From a candidate division BRC1 bacterium ADurb.Bin183 (GTDB lineage: Bacteria > Sumerlaeota > Sumerlaeia > MWCT01), in the NCBI GenBank assembly GCA_002070185.1, contig MWCT01000001.1:62001-126000 (forward strand): a stretch of DNA of 64,000 nucleotides. The letters run 5' to 3'. Positions 53,195 through 61,551 of this stretch are shown here, piece after piece; positions within the stretch are counted from its first letter, which is position 1, and the number at the start of each line of letters is the position of its first letter. The notes under the pieces were generated by a model. The model had not been told where the DNA came from and made no database searches. It saw nothing but the letters and a program-made list of their open reading frames with translations. A program made the translations under genes and the position numbers.

Positions 53195-54175
53195 ATGGCG
53201 GGAATATCAATCGGGAAACTTTTGGAAAAAAAGGGCAGAGCGCTGGAAATGCATGTCGTTGCCGGATACGATGGGCTCGATAATCGCGTCGAATCTCCCG
53301 AATTGAACCGCCCCGGACTCGCCATTGCCGGATTTTACGAAGTCTTCTCCAACGACCGCATTCAGATTCTCGGCATCACCGAATGCTCCTTTTTGAGAAA
53401 GCTGGATCCGGTTGACCGCCAAGCGCGCTTGAGCCGCATGTTTGAGTTCCCCATTCCCTGTTTCATCATCACCTCGGGGGAGGAGGTTACGCCGGAGTTT
53501 TTTAATCTGGCGAACAAAAAAAATGTTCCCATCATCCGCACGCCCATGCCCACCTCCCGATTCTTCGGCATGCTTTCCAATTTTTTGGAAATGGAATTCG
53601 CCCCATCGTGCACAATCCACGGCGTCCTTTTGGATGTTTACGGAATGGGCGCGCTTCTGACGGGCATCAGCGGCGTGGGCAAAAGCGAAACGGCGCTGGA
53701 ATTGGTGGAGCGAGGACATCGCCTTGTGGCGGATGATGTTGTCATATTGCGGCGCATCTCAAAAAATATCCTTATCGGCGGCGCATCCGAGATTCTCAAA
53801 CACCATATGGAAATCCGCGGGCTGGGGATTGTGGATGTGGAAAAATTATACGGCGTAGGCTCCGTGCGCGAGGAGAAAAAGATTTCGCTGCTCATCAATC
53901 TGGAAAAATGGGAGCAAAACGCGGATTATGACCGGCTGGGCATAGACGAAAAAACGCGCATTATTTTTGATGTGAAGATCCCCGAATACCGCATCCCCGT
54001 GGAACCGGGGCGCAATCTGGCAATCCTTATAGAGGTGGCGGCGCTCCTGCAGCGCCTGCGATATCGGGGATATAATCCGGCGGCGGAATTCAACAAATCC
54101 CTTAATCGGAGAATCCAGCAGAAAAAGGCGCACGGGGAGGAGGTAAATAATAATTCCGAACCGCCCGCTCAATGA
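53195..54175 (+). CDS. hprK: HPr kinase/phosphorylase
   Basis: A 326-residue HprK, which phosphorylates and dephosphorylates the regulatory serine of HPr or NPr and so links carbon supply to gene control. The N-terminal domain (residues 1-130) includes LNRPGLAIAGFYEVF and RIQILGITECSFL. The C-terminal kinase has the Walker A motif GISGVGKSETALELVERGH near residue 160, HRLVADDVV, and the family signature LEIRGLGIVD-type segment (MEIRGLGIVDVEKLYG). No HPr gene is adjacent. In many Gram-negatives HprK lies near rapZ and ptsN; here it follows a tRNA. Confidence 0.93.
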   Translation: MAGISIGKLLEKKGRALEMHVVAGYDGLDNRVESPELNRPGLAIAGFYEVFSNDRIQILGITECSFLRKLDPVDRQARLSRMFEFPIPCFIITSGEEVTPEFFNLANKKNVPIIRTPMPTSRFFGMLSNFLEMEFAPSCTIHGVLLDVYGMGALLTGISGVGKSETALELVERGHRLVADDVVILRRISKNILIGGASEILKHHMEIRGLGIVDVEKLYGVGSVREEKKISLLINLEKWEQNADYDRLGIDEKTRIIFDVKIPEYRIPVEPGRNLAILIEVAALLQRLRYRGYNPAAEFNKSLNRRIQQKKAHGEEVNNNSEPPAQ

Positions 54176-54198
54176 ATCAATAGGGAGGTGTTGCGGTT

Positions 54199-54633
54199 TT
54201 GGCACGCGGCAACATGCCAGCATTAAAACCGGAGGAGTTGAGGGTTTATCCCCGATACAAAGCCGCCCTATCGGTGGAACTCCAAAGCATATCCGCCCCC
54301 GAGGATGCCGCCAAACGTCTGCCGAGCATCCGTTTCAACAGCGTCACAAAGGACATCAGCCTTGGCGGGATTCTTGTGGATTTGGCGGATAAAGCAAAAG
54401 GGCTGGAGCCTGCATGGCAGCCCGATTGGTTTCAAGACCGTTTCTTCTGGGTTCACGTCAAAGGCATCGCGACCATACCTGAAGGGATTTTTGCCAAAGC
54501 CAGATGCGTCTGTTTTGTGGGAGAGGACCAAACTCACCCCAAAGCGATCGGGATGGAATTTCAGGATCTGGTCGGTTCGATTATTGCCCGCCTCAAAATT
54601 TTCCTTGAAGGGCTTGCCCCCGAAAAAAAATAG
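54199..54633 (+). CDS. PilZ-domain protein (putative c-di-GMP receptor)
   Basis: A 144-residue single-domain PilZ protein. The TTG at 54199 has GGAGGTG eight bases upstream. The N-terminal arginine motif is reduced to RVYPRYKAAL (RxxxR type), and the second signature is KDISLGGILVDL (D/NxSxxG), which together bind cyclic di-GMP in the family. The central strand segment FFWVHVKGIATIP and the later CVCFVGED complete the barrel. It starts 23 bp after hprK and is probably cotranscribed. Binding is inferred. Confidence 0.85.
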   Translation: MARGNMPALKPEELRVYPRYKAALSVELQSISAPEDAAKRLPSIRFNSVTKDISLGGILVDLADKAKGLEPAWQPDWFQDRFFWVHVKGIATIPEGIFAKARCVCFVGEDQTHPKAIGMEFQDLVGSIIARLKIFLEGLAPEKK

Positions 54634-54672
54634 TAATCGCATAAATTCGTTTCTTAGATTGGGAAAACATTT

Positions 54673-55614
54673 ATGGAATCCTTTATGTTCGCCATCGGCG
54701 GCAACGCCCTTTCCATCGAGGGAGAAGAGGGCAATCTTGCCCAGCAATACGCGCACGCCCGCGAAACGATGCGCGAACTCACTCGGGTTTTTATGGAGCA
54801 TCATTGCCGGGCGGTCATATCCCATGGCAACGGTCCACAGGTGGGGAACATCCTCCTTCGATGCGAACTGAGCAGCTCCGTTGTATGTCCCCAGCCGCTC
54901 GATGTTTGCGTCGGCGATTCGGAGGGCAGCATGGGATACATGCTGCAGCAAACGCTTTGTAACGAGATGGCGCGCCATTCGATTCAGCGGGATGTTGTCT
55001 CCATCATCACACAGGTGGAAGTCTCCCCGAATGACCCCGCCTTTCAGAATCCCGCCAAATATATAGGCAGGTTTTACACAAAGGAGGAGGCGCAGCGGCT
55101 TGCCCGCGAACGCGGCTGGACCGTGCGCCAGGATGCAAACCGCGGATGGCGTCGGGTGGCGGCTTCGCCGCGCCCGTTGCGTGTGGTGGAAACAGGCGCG
55201 ATTCGAGCCCTTTTGGACGCAGGCGCGATAGTGATTGCCGCAGGCGGAGGGGGCATCCCTGTTATGCGAAATGATAAAAATGAATTGGTCGGCGTGGAAG
55301 CGGTTATAGACAAAGACCTTGCCTCCGCGCTTCTCGCCTCCGCTTTGGGGTTGAAAAATCTGGTCATCATCACCGGCGAGGAAAAGGTCTGCCTCGATTT
55401 CACAAAACCCACAAAGCGCGCACTGGATAGAATGACGCTTCAGGAAGCGGCTGATTATCTTGCGCAGGGGCATTTTCCTGCGGGGAGCATGGGTCCCAAA
55501 ATTGAGGCGGCTATTAACTTTTTACGCGCAGGCGGGGGGAGCGTTATCCTCACTTGCCCCGGCAAGGTTTACGACGCCATTTATGGCGATGCGGGAACAA
55601 AAATCTTAAAATGA
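54673..55614 (+). CDS. arcC: carbamate kinase
   Basis: A 313-residue amino-acid-kinase-fold enzyme that makes ATP from carbamoyl phosphate and ADP, usually in arginine or purine fermentation. Motifs in order: FAIGGNALSIEGEEGN, VISHGNGPQVGNILLR, the flexible PASP-type loop RRVAASPRPLRVVE, IAAGGGGIPVMR and DKDLASALLASALG. Length is normal. No arginine deiminase or ornithine carbamoyltransferase is adjacent. It overlaps an ATG by ATGA, but the next gene probably starts 27 bp later. Confidence 0.92.
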   Translation: MESFMFAIGGNALSIEGEEGNLAQQYAHARETMRELTRVFMEHHCRAVISHGNGPQVGNILLRCELSSSVVCPQPLDVCVGDSEGSMGYMLQQTLCNEMARHSIQRDVVSIITQVEVSPNDPAFQNPAKYIGRFYTKEEAQRLARERGWTVRQDANRGWRRVAASPRPLRVVETGAIRALLDAGAIVIAAGGGGIPVMRNDKNELVGVEAVIDKDLASALLASALGLKNLVIITGEEKVCLDFTKPTKRALDRMTLQEAADYLAQGHFPAGSMGPKIEAAINFLRAGGGSVILTCPGKVYDAIYGDAGTKILK

Positions 55615-55640
55615 ATAAAAGCTCGCAAAGAGAGGAAGGC

Positions 55641-57572
55641 ATGCGTCATCAACATTTATCCGGGCGGGCGCTCGCCGCTTTGTTCGTGTGCGGGGTTTTT
55701 TTATCGAAGGCGGCTTTTGCAACTTTGCAACCTGTGGATGCGCGGCAATATTTTCGCATCACCGTTTTAGATGATGCCACAAGCCGCGGCATCCCGCTTG
55801 TCAAATTGACGACGCTCACGAATCTGGTTTATTATACGGACAGCGCGGGCGCGGTCGCATTTTTTGAACCCGCTCTTATGGAGAAAGAGGTTTTCTTTTT
55901 TGTGGAAAGCGACGGCTATTCCTATCCGAAGGACGGCTTTGGATATGCGGGCGTCATGTTGCGAGTTGCCGCCGGCGGCGCGGCAACCATCCGCATGAAG
56001 CGCGAAATGATTGCCCAGCGTCTCTACCGCATCACAGGCACGGGCATCTATCAGGACAGCGTTCTACTCGGCGGAAACGCACCCATCAGTGCGCCCATCG
56101 TCAATGCGAACGTCACCGGACAGGACAGCACGCAAGTAACGATTTACAAAGGCAAGTTATTTTTCATCTGGGGAGATACGGGACATCCGCGTTATCCTCT
56201 TGGAGGAAATTTCAAATCCACCGGCGGCTCGGCGCTTCTGCCCGCCGAAGGGGGAATGGATCCCGATATCGGCGTGGAACTAGAATATTTCAAAAAAGAT
56301 GATTTCGTTGCGCAGATGTGCCCCATGCCCGGACAAGGCAACCCTTACTGGCTCAGCTCCCTTGTTTCGGTTCGGGACGAAATCGGACGTGAGCGGCTGC
56401 TTGCGCATTACGGCAAAATAAAACCGGCAATGGAAACCATCGGGCGCGGGATTGTTGAATATAACGAGGAAAAAGGGTTCTTCGAAGAGGTGCGCGCCTA
56501 TCCCCTTGATGATGTTGTTCAGCCGGGCGGGCACCCTTTCAGAGTTGTGATAAACGACCGGGAATTTTTTTACTTTTTTGCCGACGGCGTTTATCGGACG
56601 CCCGCCCGATATGAAGCCGTCATTGACCATTCATTTTATGAAGCCTTCACCTTTTTGAAGACAGGGACGCGGTTCGACGGGGCAAAGAGCAATGTGGAAC
56701 GGACGCCGAGCGGCGCGCCGATTTATTCATGGAAACGCGCCGCCGCGCCTATCGGGCAAAAGCAGCAAAATGAACTCGCGCGCGCCGGGCTTATACAGCC
56801 GGAGGATAAATGGTTTGCGCCGCTGGATGTTGAAACGGGAAAAGAAATTCTTTTTCATAGCGGCTCCATTTATTGGAATGATTACCGCCGCCGATGGGTC
56901 ATGGTTTTCAACGAGCTGTTCGGCTCTTCAATCCTTGGCGAAATCTGGTATATGGAGGCGGATACGCCGCTGGGTCCGTGGGTGTATGCGCAAAAAATCG
57001 TCACGCATAAAAAATACAGCTTCTATAACAGCGTCCAACATCCTCATTTTGCAAAACATGGCGGACGCGAAATATTTTTTGAGGGAACTTACACCGCCAT
57101 GTTCTCCGGAAACGAAGTCCCCACGCCGCGATATGAATATAATCAGATTATGTATAAACTCGACCTCGCCGATAAACAGCTTATCTTGCCGGTTCCGATT
57201 TATCGGACGAGGCGCGGATACGGCAGCGCGCAAAAAATCTCACCGGATAAAGAGAGCGAAATTGCATTTATGGCGTATGACCGCCCCCGCAAAGGAACGA
57301 TACGCATTTATGAAACCCGAGAAAAAGACGGCTCTTTCCGCCTCACAACCCAAAAGCCGTCCGCGGGCGAGCCGCTCTTTTACGCCCTGCCCGCAGCCGA
57401 TGACCTTTCAACCGGCACGGCAAGAATGTATGAGTTCTTCAATCCAAAAAAGAAAGAATATTATTATACAACCGAAGAGGACGCCCCAGATAAAAATTTT
57501 CAAAAATCCGAAAAACCTGTTTGCACTATATGGCGCTACCCGCGCAGATTCAATCCGTATCATGTGGAATAA
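55641..57572 (+). CDS. secreted beta-propeller, glycosidase-like protein (DUF4185-like)
   Basis: A 643-residue exported protein. The ATG at 55641 has GAGGAAGG upstream and starts directly before a signal peptide ending at KAAFATLQ; an ATG at 55611 overlaps the arcC stop but has no ribosome site. Residues 25-130 are a regulatory-like beta-sandwich (FRITVLDDATSRGIPLV). The rest looks like a five-bladed propeller related to GH43/DUF4185 proteins, with phrases such as KLFFIWGDTGHPRYPLGG, LSSLVSVRDEIGRERLLAHY, WMVFNELFGSSILGEIWY-type strands and FFEGTYTAMFSGNEVPTPRY. The substrate and activity are unknown. Confidence 0.72.
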   Translation: MRHQHLSGRALAALFVCGVFLSKAAFATLQPVDARQYFRITVLDDATSRGIPLVKLTTLTNLVYYTDSAGAVAFFEPALMEKEVFFFVESDGYSYPKDGFGYAGVMLRVAAGGAATIRMKREMIAQRLYRITGTGIYQDSVLLGGNAPISAPIVNANVTGQDSTQVTIYKGKLFFIWGDTGHPRYPLGGNFKSTGGSALLPAEGGMDPDIGVELEYFKKDDFVAQMCPMPGQGNPYWLSSLVSVRDEIGRERLLAHYGKIKPAMETIGRGIVEYNEEKGFFEEVRAYPLDDVVQPGGHPFRVVINDREFFYFFADGVYRTPARYEAVIDHSFYEAFTFLKTGTRFDGAKSNVERTPSGAPIYSWKRAAAPIGQKQQNELARAGLIQPEDKWFAPLDVETGKEILFHSGSIYWNDYRRRWVMVFNELFGSSILGEIWYMEADTPLGPWVYAQKIVTHKKYSFYNSVQHPHFAKHGGREIFFEGTYTAMFSGNEVPTPRYEYNQIMYKLDLADKQLILPVPIYRTRRGYGSAQKISPDKESEIAFMAYDRPRKGTIRIYETREKDGSFRLTTQKPSAGEPLFYALPAADDLSTGTARMYEFFNPKKKEYYYTTEEDAPDKNFQKSEKPVCTIWRYPRRFNPYHVE

Positions 57573-57591
57573 ACAAAAAAAGGAGATTGCC

Positions 57592-58530
57592 ATGATTTTG
57601 AAAAAACTTTTTTGCTTCGTCTTTCCGCTTGTCCCCGTTTTTCTTTGCGCCCAAACGCCTAAACCTTTTCCCAAACCAAACATCATACCACACGCCCAGT
57701 GGCACAAAATCCCGCCGGGGGGCTTTCCCGCTGAGGGATGCCGGCGCAACATCGAGCCCGGTGAAAAAATTCAATTCCAAAACCTGATTATCGAACTCAT
57801 CGCCATGACGCCCGCTCCCGCCGAGGATAAAAACGCCAAAGACGCCGTTAAAATAAAAATTGCCATCGGCGAAAAGTCCGAAGAGAAAACCCTCCCCGAA
57901 GGCGCCGCATTCAACTGGGAGGGCTTCCATGTCGCCATCATCGCCGCTCATACAGAAAAGGGGGAACTCGGCGAAGGGCTTACTGAATTTGAAATCACAA
58001 CCATCGCTTCCATTCCGCCTGAAGCCGCCGCCATGACAATTGCCGGAGACGCCAAATCCCGTGCCCGCATCAAACATAATATTAACGCTATCACGCTCCA
58101 TCACGCCGGCGACCCCAAACCCGTCACGCCTGAGGATAGCCCCATCAAAAAACTTCAAGGGTTGCAAAGCTTCAGCATGAATGACCGCGTCTGGTGGGAC
58201 GTCCCCTATCATTTTTTGATAGCGCTCGACGGCACAATCTATGAGGGGCGCGACTATCATTACGCGGGCGACACGAACACTAAATATAATCCAGAGGGGC
58301 ATTTCCTCATCGAGGTGATGGGCAATTATGAATTGCAGGAGGCAAACGAGGCGCAGATTAAATCTATCACCGACCTTATGGCGTGGGCGGTGCAGGAATA
58401 TAATCTCCCGCTCGATAAAATTTACGGACACAAAGACCATGCCCAGACGGTTTGCCCGGGCAAAAACCTTTACAAATATCTCAAAGACGGGACATTCCAG
58501 CGCGGGATTGAGATGCGCCTCGGCAAATAA
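57592..58530 (+). CDS. secreted N-acetylmuramoyl-L-alanine amidase (Amidase_2/PGRP type)
   Basis: A 312-residue cell-wall or peptidoglycan hydrolase. The ATG at 57592 has AGGAG six bases upstream and a signal peptide ending at FLCAQTP. About 120 residues of an extra N-terminal domain precede the amidase. Zinc ligands are visible: His in AITLHHAGD (about residue 168), His in the C-terminal part of KIYGHKDHAQTVCPGKNLY, and the Cys of TVCPG. VPYHFLIALDGTIYEGRDYH is the family core. The propeller gene lies 19 bp upstream, so a joint secreted polysaccharide function is possible. Confidence 0.87.
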   Translation: MILKKLFCFVFPLVPVFLCAQTPKPFPKPNIIPHAQWHKIPPGGFPAEGCRRNIEPGEKIQFQNLIIELIAMTPAPAEDKNAKDAVKIKIAIGEKSEEKTLPEGAAFNWEGFHVAIIAAHTEKGELGEGLTEFEITTIASIPPEAAAMTIAGDAKSRARIKHNINAITLHHAGDPKPVTPEDSPIKKLQGLQSFSMNDRVWWDVPYHFLIALDGTIYEGRDYHYAGDTNTKYNPEGHFLIEVMGNYELQEANEAQIKSITDLMAWAVQEYNLPLDKIYGHKDHAQTVCPGKNLYKYLKDGTFQRGIEMRLGK

Positions 58531-58550
58531 GAAAACCGCTCCGAGATTTT

Positions 58551-59381
58551 TTAGGCTTCTATACCAAGCGCCTCAGCCAACTCAATCATGAATTGCGGCA
58601 GGGCGGGGATGCGGCGGGAGGGGTTTTTATCCGATCCGCGCTCAAGGACATCGTTCACCATTTCCGCGCGCGCCGGCTCAAAACGGCGCACCGGCGGCAG
58701 CGGCTCCGAAATGCCCAGCGCCCCGCGAGCCACAAAAGAATGCGAGTCGAGAAACATCTCCCCCGAAAGCAGATAATGCGCCATGATGCTGAAGAGATAG
58801 ACCGGCGAGGCGGCGCAGGGGGAATTGCCGCAGACCACCTCCGGCGGCAATAACTGCGGCAGCCCGTCCAGATAGCCGAATGATATAGCCTCAATATGTT
58901 TGGCAAGATTGACCATCGCTATATCCAGATAAAAAAGCCGCAGGTCGTCCTCGCTGACGGTCAAAAAATCGGGATCGAATTGAAACCGCTGAATATTTAT
59001 TGCCGCAAGGTCGTCGTGGATTTTTTTCAATTGCTTGATAAACGTCCAGACCGTCTGCGGCGAGAGCGGTTTTTTGTTTTTGACAAATTGGGAAAGGGCG
59101 GGGAGGTTGGCGCAGGGGAAATGGACAATTAAAAGTCCCGGTTCGCGGATGATTTCAAGCGGCTGGACAATCTGGTTGTTTCCCGTTTCGCGCAGAGCGC
59201 TCGCCTCCTTCGCCATAGTGTTCAACATCGTTTCGCAAAATTCTGCGGGCAACGAAGACGGAGGCGCAAAGATTTTTGCAATTACGGGATGGGCGGAACC
59301 GGGCGGGTTCACGCGTATGATTATGCCAAGCGGGAGCCGCGCCAGAACATCCCCCGATTCATAGAGCGGGTCAAGCGTCAT
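58551..59381 (-). CDS. protein-kinase-fold protein, probably a pseudokinase
   Basis: A 276-residue protein with a degenerate kinase fold. An N-lobe lysine is plausible (VIAKIFAP). The C-lobe shows LKKIHDDLAAINIQRFQFD at the catalytic-loop position, where HRD is missing. YLDIAMVN stands at the DFG position with Asp kept but Phe-Gly lost. LLPPEVV fits the APE motif and VYLFSIMAHYLLSGEMFL the following helix. Activity is therefore doubtful; binding or regulation is more likely. Its ATG overlaps the chitinase-like stop (ATGA), so the two are translationally coupled. It is an inference from pattern only, and a search would decide. Confidence 0.6.
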   Translation of the reverse strand: MTLDPLYESGDVLARLPLGIIIRVNPPGSAHPVIAKIFAPPSSLPAEFCETMLNTMAKEASALRETGNNQIVQPLEIIREPGLLIVHFPCANLPALSQFVKNKKPLSPQTVWTFIKQLKKIHDDLAAINIQRFQFDPDFLTVSEDDLRLFYLDIAMVNLAKHIEAISFGYLDGLPQLLPPEVVCGNSPCAASPVYLFSIMAHYLLSGEMFLDSHSFVARGALGISEPLPPVRRFEPARAEMVNDVLERGSDKNPSRRIPALPQFMIELAEALGIEA

Positions 59382-60526
59382 GGTTTCTTTGCCTCCTTTT
59401 TGGGAGAAGGGGTCTCCTTTGATTCGCGGAAGGCTTTATCCGCTATGCGGACGAGACGGTGTTCTCCGCCGATATAATCCTGCGATATTTCCCAGAAGAA
59501 AATCCCCGCAAATTTATTCTGCGCCGCCCAGCGCCCCTTTTGCGCCGCCGTCTCCTCATCGTCATAACTAATCAATTCAAGGACGCCCTGTTTTTTAAGA
59601 TACGGAGCGCCCGCGCCGGAATCCCAAACGCGCGTCCATCCCGCCTTTTGAAGCCCGGCGATATCTTTGAAAGGCACATAAGGATGCGCGGGTTTTTTAT
59701 TTTTATCAATCGGGTCATACCATTTTTGAACCGCAAATCCGCGCCCGTAAAGCGGGATGCCGACCAGTAATTTGTTTCTGGGACACTTGCGGCGTTTAAC
59801 CCAGTAATCCATTTGCCCTTCGATGCTGTTGTTGCGGCACTCCTTGTCGGCGGGATCTGCTTTGATGATGGAGTTGAATCCGGCATGGCTGCCCCACGGT
59901 CCATGCATATCGTAAGTCATCACGTTGATAAAATCAAGGAGCGGGAAAAGCTCCTCCGCGTCGAACCAACGTCCGAACCAGTCAATGCCGGGGACGGCGG
60001 CTGTGACGAGCGCGCCGGGCTTGCGTTCGCCCAGCGTCTTGCGGAATCGCCATGCCATAATGGTCAGATTGCGGCAGTCTTCCTCATTTTTCGGAAACTC
60101 CCAGTCAATATCAACGCCGTCGTAATCGTAATCCAAGACCATCTGCGACACCTCGGCGATAAATCGGTCGGCGGCGGCGGGGGTCCGCATTATGTCCCCC
60201 AAATATTCGCCGCTGTCCATGCCGCCCAAAGAAAGGAGAACCTTGACGCCGGCGGCATGGGCGCGCGCGGTCAGTTCGCGGCTGGGGAGATTGCCCTCCG
60301 CGATGATGCGCCCCTCTTTGTCGCTGCCGACAAAGACGTGGCAGATATGCGTAAACTGTTTGTAAATGACAGCCTCCGGCGGGACGCCGCTTTCCCATGA
60401 GGGATAGTATCCCAGAATGATGGGCGCGGCTTGATTTTCTGCTGAGGCGTTGTTAAAATGGGAGCAGCTCGCGGCAAAATAAACCATTGCCAAAAGCAGC
60501 CCAGCAGCGCAGATTATACGTCTCAT
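59378..60526 (-). CDS. GH18 chitinase-like lipoprotein
   Basis: A 382-residue glycoside hydrolase family 18 protein. The ATG at 60526 starts a lipoprotein-like signal ending in FAASC, so the protein is probably anchored in a membrane. The catalytic motif DGVDIDWEFP (DxxDxDxE with Glu as acid) is near residue 139, preceded by KVLLSLGGMDSG. INVMTYDMHGPWG and the C-terminal GIFFWEISQDY complete the TIM barrel. It should cleave chitin or related beta-1,4-GlcNAc polymers such as peptidoglycan fragments. It overlaps the pseudokinase-like gene by four bases. Confidence 0.9.
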   Translation of the reverse strand: MRRIICAAGLLLAMVYFAASCSHFNNASAENQAAPIILGYYPSWESGVPPEAVIYKQFTHICHVFVGSDKEGRIIAEGNLPSRELTARAHAAGVKVLLSLGGMDSGEYLGDIMRTPAAADRFIAEVSQMVLDYDYDGVDIDWEFPKNEEDCRNLTIMAWRFRKTLGERKPGALVTAAVPGIDWFGRWFDAEELFPLLDFINVMTYDMHGPWGSHAGFNSIIKADPADKECRNNSIEGQMDYWVKRRKCPRNKLLVGIPLYGRGFAVQKWYDPIDKNKKPAHPYVPFKDIAGLQKAGWTRVWDSGAGAPYLKKQGVLELISYDDEETAAQKGRWAAQNKFAGIFFWEISQDYIGGEHRLVRIADKAFRESKETPSPKKEAKKP

Positions 60527-60634
60527 CAGGGGGAACCATCCTTTCGCAGCCAGCGCCCAACGGCGTTTATGACTGCCTTGAATTATTCTTTGGAAACCTT
60601 GCGGAGCCAACTTTTTCAAGCACAAGGGCAGCCC

Positions 60635-60754
60635 CTAATCCTCTTCCATAGCTTGGCGCGTTTTTTCCTCTTCTTCTTTTTTGCGCGCCTCTTCCTCCAT
60701 TTGCAATTTTTTCGCCTCTTCGGCTTTGGCGGTTTCTTCTTGTTCTTTTTGTTT
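60635..60754 (-). other. in-frame continuation of the Glu/Lys-rich secreted protein beyond a TAA stop
   Basis: Below the TAA at 60757-60755 the same frame is open for 39 codons to a TAG at 60637. The translation (KQKEQEETAKAEEAKK, then EEEARKKEEEEKTRQ) continues the low-complexity helix of the preceding gene exactly in character. The full gene therefore probably ran from 61267 to 60635, with a later nonsense change or a sequence error. Confidence 0.6.
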
Positions 60755-61267
60755 TTAGAGTTCCGCTTCCTTTTTAGCCGCTTCTTCTTCCGCAAGTTTT
60801 TGGGCTTCGTCGCGGCGCGCTTTCAGCGCTTCCTTTGCCGTTTCCGTAGGCTCCGGCACATCGGGCAGGGCAATATATTTTGACATATCCCACCATTGGA
60901 GAGTCTGTGCGGCGGAAAGTTCGATGTTATATTTTTCATACTCTTCGGCGTAATCGGCGCTGTTGAGCGCCTCGCCGGTTGTTTCGGAAAGTTTGGTTGC
61001 CCATTCAACCAGATGGTCTTTGCGCGCGTTCATGCGGTTAATTTCGCCTGCTTTGATATCGTCGTCCGTCAAAACAATAGATGCTTTTGAGGGGCTGGTG
61101 GATTTATCGAGCGAGCGGAGGCGGGCTGCTCTGGAGGCGCCCTCCGCGCTTTTGGAAGGTTGGCGTTTGCGAGGCTGGGCTATGACCTCCTGAGCGGGGA
61201 TGAACGCCGCAAGCATCAGGAAAACCCCCGTTGCCAGACCGAGATAAAAGAGATATGACTTCTTCAT
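60755..61267 (-). CDS. secreted Glu/Lys-rich helical protein, unknown function
   Basis: A 170-residue exported protein. The signal peptide ends near QEVIAQPRK. The middle carries KASIVLTDDDIKAGEINRM and LQWWDMSKYIALPDVPEP, with no family recognised. The C-terminus becomes a charged single helix (RRDEAQKLAEEEAAKKE) that stops at a TAA, although the frame then continues in the same style. GGAGCC lies close to the ATG. A small TGCCA/TGGCA inverted repeat at 61294-61310 sits just upstream. The chitinase-like gene is next downstream on the same strand. Confidence 0.7.
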   Translation of the reverse strand: MKKSYLFYLGLATGVFLMLAAFIPAQEVIAQPRKRQPSKSAEGASRAARLRSLDKSTSPSKASIVLTDDDIKAGEINRMNARKDHLVEWATKLSETTGEALNSADYAEEYEKYNIELSAAQTLQWWDMSKYIALPDVPEPTETAKEALKARRDEAQKLAEEEAAKKEAEL

Positions 61268-61423
61268 AAACGGCTCCTTTTTTTGAAAGATTCTGCCATT
61301 AACAGTGGCATGAATACCCGAAATGGCGTTTGTGAATCAAGTTATTTTTGGATGCCCGCCATCGTAGGCATTTGGACAAAATAAATAGCGCTGTCAAAAA
61401 GTGATTAAATTCACAAAATGTTA

Positions 61424-61453
61424 TTGACATGTTTGCGGCGTTTTCAGTTTAAT
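61424..61453 (+). promoter_or_regulatory. candidate promoter of the hydrogenase/Complex I-like genes
   Basis: A consensus TTGACA (61424-61429) and TTTAAT (61448-61453) are separated by 18 bases. The leader would be about 90 bases, very AT-rich, and has no Shine-Dalgarno sequence near the ATG at 61552. The rest of 61268-61551 has no gene. Confidence 0.55.
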
Positions 61454-61551
61454 CTTTCAGCTGTTGTTTTGTTTTATTTAGGTTCTTTAAATAAAATTTT
61501 TTTAAAACCGTCTTATTTTACAGAGGTTTTTTTCTCTCAAATTCTAAAAAA

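Noticed and set aside
54268..55473. Long open frame on the minus strand across the PilZ and carbamate kinase genes
   Set aside because: It is antisense to two well-recognised genes, has no ribosome site and its translation has no protein-like motifs.
57550..58440. 296-codon minus-strand frame opposite the amidase
   Set aside because: The amidase on the plus strand has a signal peptide, catalytic residues and a ribosome site. The opposite frame is a coding shadow.
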